Shown piece after piece: positions 62,490 to 64,000 of a stretch of DNA of 64,000 nt (the stretch's first letter is position 1; each line of letters begins with the position of its first letter). The notes beneath the pieces were generated by a model. That model had not been told where the DNA came from. It saw only the letters and a list, made by a program, of their open reading frames with translations, and searched no databases. Source of the DNA: CAVXNP01 sp963763305. Lineage in GTDB: Bacteria; Pseudomonadota; Gammaproteobacteria; Xanthomonadales; Rhodanobacteraceae. The DNA lies in contig CAVXNP010000001.1 in the NCBI GenBank assembly GCA_963763305.1, forward strand, positions 1,674,001 to 1,738,000, written 5' to 3'. A program made the translations under genes and the position numbers.

Positions 62490-62756
62490 CCATTCGCCGC
62501 AGCCCCCTGCGCCGGCTTTTGGGTGTATATCGTGCCTGTCAGCCGCGGACTGGCGGGCGCCCGGGAAAAGGGCATGCGCCCGCGCCCCTGGCGCACTGAG
62601 CGGGGGCGCTCTGATGCTCGGGAAGGTCACACGCGACGCCGGTGTCCGCGACAAGGAGCGCATCATTGGCATCTATGCCACGGTGACGCGGCGCTTCCCC
62701 GCCCACTGCGGCTCCATGGACGGACGTATTCGCGTTCACTGCCAGGCGTGCTGCCC

Positions 62757-63425
62757 ATGCGCATACTGATCACCGAAGACGATTCCGCCATTTCGGCCGC
62801 GATCGCAGCCTCGCTGGGCAGCCATGCCGTCGACCGGGTCGCTGACGGCGCCCAGGCGGATAGCGCCCTGTGCAACGCCACATACGATCTGCTTATCCTG
62901 GATCTGGGCTTGCCTGCCCTCGATGGCGTGCAGGTGTTGCAGCGCTTGCGCCAGCGGGGGTCCGGGCTGCCCGTGCTGGTGATCACCGCGCGCGAAGGGC
63001 TCAGCGAGCGCGTCCGTGTTCTTGATCTCGGTGCCGACGACTATCTGGTCAAGCCTTTCGCCCTGGCCGAGTTCGAGGCCAGGGTGCGGGCATTGCTGCG
63101 ACGCTCGGCCAACCAGGGTGCTCCGGAGCTGCGGATCGGCCAGCTGCGGCTGGACCTGCCGGGCCGCCGGGCCTGGGTTGGCGAGTCCGCGCTTGACCTG
63201 ACAGCGAGAGAATTCGGGCTGCTCGAAGCACTGGCCGTGCGCGCGAACCGGATCACCAACCGCGGCCAGTTGATCGAGGCGCTCTGCAACTGGGACCAGG
63301 AATTGACCGACAACGGCCTCGATATCGCCGTACACCGGTTGCGCCGCAAGCTCCATGCCAGCGGTGCCACCGTACGCACGGTGCGGGGTTTGGGGTACCT
63401 GCTCGAAGAAGACGCCCGTGGCTGA
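62757..63425 (+). CDS. OmpR-family response regulator (TctD/PmrA-like)
   Basis: 222 residues. Receiver with acidic pair EDD at 7-9, phospho-acceptor in DLLILDLGLPALDG and Lys in DDYLVKPFALAEF; winged-helix output with LTAREFGLLEALAVRAN and RRKLHASGATVRTVRGLGYLL. The kinase gene starts 8 bases before its end. The 267 bases upstream hold no gene I can support. Confidence 0.92.
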   Translation: MRILITEDDSAISAAIAASLGSHAVDRVADGAQADSALCNATYDLLILDLGLPALDGVQVLQRLRQRGSGLPVLVITAREGLSERVRVLDLGADDYLVKPFALAEFEARVRALLRRSANQGAPELRIGQLRLDLPGRRAWVGESALDLTAREFGLLEALAVRANRITNRGQLIEALCNWDQELTDNGLDIAVHRLRRKLHASGATVRTVRGLGYLLEEDARG

Positions 63426-64000
63426 GCATTTGCGTCCCGGGCGGTCACCCAGCCTTCGTCGGCGCCTGCTCATGTTCCTGCTGGTGCCGATGCTGGTCCT
63501 GCTGCTGCTTGATGCCGTGGTGACCTATGCGGTTTCGCTGGGCTACTCCAATCGCGTTCATGATGGCGATCTGGTCAGCGACGTGGAGACACTGGCCCAG
63601 ATGTTCCGTTCCAAGAAGCTCAGTGGCGATCTGCCCGAAGAGGCACGCTTTCTGCTGGAGTACGACCCGGACGACCACAACTACTACACGGTGACCAGCC
63701 GCCGTCACGGCTTGCTGAGTGGTAACGGCAAATTCCCTCAGCCGCCCGCGCCGCCGCCGGGTGCCGGGCCCCGCCTTTACGACTCCAGGATCGACGGCGT
63801 GCGGCTTCGCGCCGCATCGATGAGCCTGCCATCGCCTCAGGACCGGTCCGATATCCTCACCGTCACCATTGCCGAAACCTTGCATGACAGGCACCAGCGC
63901 GCCCGCGAGATCCTGTTCCTGACGATCCCGTTGCAAACGCTGTTGATCGTGAGCCTGTTGTCTTTGGTGTGGCTGGGCGTGACCTACGGCCTGCGCATCC
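63418..64000 (+). CDS. sensor histidine kinase (TctE-like), N-terminal part, cut by window edge
   Basis: GTG start overlapping the regulator by 8 bases. 194 residues visible: membrane segment LLMFLLVPMLVLLLLDAVVTYAV, then a periplasmic 2CSK_N-type sensor (SNRVHDGDLVSDVETLAQMF ... RLYDSRIDGVRLRAASM) with an internal Pro-rich loop, and a second membrane segment beginning LFLTIPLQTLLIVSLLSLVWLG. The catalytic domains lie outside the window. Confidence 0.85.
   Translation, partial: MAEHLRPGRSPSLRRRLLMFLLVPMLVLLLLDAVVTYAVSLGYSNRVHDGDLVSDVETLAQMFRSKKLSGDLPEEARFLLEYDPDDHNYYTVTSRRHGLLSGNGKFPQPPAPPPGAGPRLYDSRIDGVRLRAASMSLPSPQDRSDILTVTIAETLHDRHQRAREILFLTIPLQTLLIVSLLSLVWLGVTYGLRI

Overview
The window reads as a high-GC gammaproteobacterial chromosome of the Xanthomonadales, most likely Rhodanobacteraceae (Rhodanobacter, Dyella, Luteibacter or Frateuria). 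The pointers are the gene content (YtrA-GntR/ABC operon, phhA beside an Lrp gene, TctDE-like and QseBC-like two-component systems, GSI-type glnA), very strong GC3 bias with long antisense shadow ORFs, and intergenic repeats of a kind I associate with this order. This is inference from content; no rRNA or marker tree is available here.

Layout. 1-9.8 kb is an acetate module: a transporter-like hybrid kinase (CrbS type), its LuxR-type regulator (CrbR type), acetyl-CoA synthetase, and, divergent from acs, a DcaP-like porin and an MHS-family carboxylate transporter; a perfect 23-bp palindrome lies between acs and the porin. 9.8-14.3 kb holds a patatin relic and a very large GAF-GAF-GGDEF-globin-GAF-EAL protein. 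14.4-23.5 kb, mostly minus strand, holds an ABC1 kinase, a YtrA-type GntR/ABC operon with a leaderless-looking autoregulated promoter, an S9 peptidase, a patatin lipoprotein and fbp. 23.6-38.2 kb is mixed metabolism: DJ-1-like protein, GST, WYL regulator, DUF885 peptidase, a RES/Xre toxin-antitoxin pair, OmpW, SGNH hydrolase, phhA with a divergent Lrp regulator, acyltransferase, YheT hydrolase, glycosyltransferase and ZIP transporter.

38.4-47.3 kb looks like a stress/envelope block: PRC-barrel protein, DUF4396 membrane protein, manganese catalase and a Ycf46-like AAA ATPase on minus, then a sorbosone-dehydrogenase-like protein, a YbhB protein and a yqjDEK-like set (DUF883, holin-X, small protein) ending in an AI-2E-family transporter on plus. 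47.3-52.6 kb has a REP-like palindrome, a paired 71-bp repeat, a LysR relic, uppP, a DUF421 protein, glnA with a sigma-54 promoter, a PAP2 relic and a PepSY protein. 52.6-60.5 kb is a tripartite RND efflux operon divergent from its own two-component system. The end holds a PAP2 phosphatase, a GT9 glycosyltransferase and a second two-component pair cut by the window edge.

Two cross-cutting observations matter for use of this annotation. (1) Seven otherwise well-conserved genes carry one or more single-base frame breaks (12 in total, mostly +1, six of them in one AAA gene), so assembly error is a serious alternative to pseudogenisation. (2) Several short gene relics are present; two are degenerate copies of intact genes in this same window (phhA tail, PAP2 phosphatase). 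I found no CRISPR array, tRNA, rRNA, transposase or prophage, and no clear new defence system.
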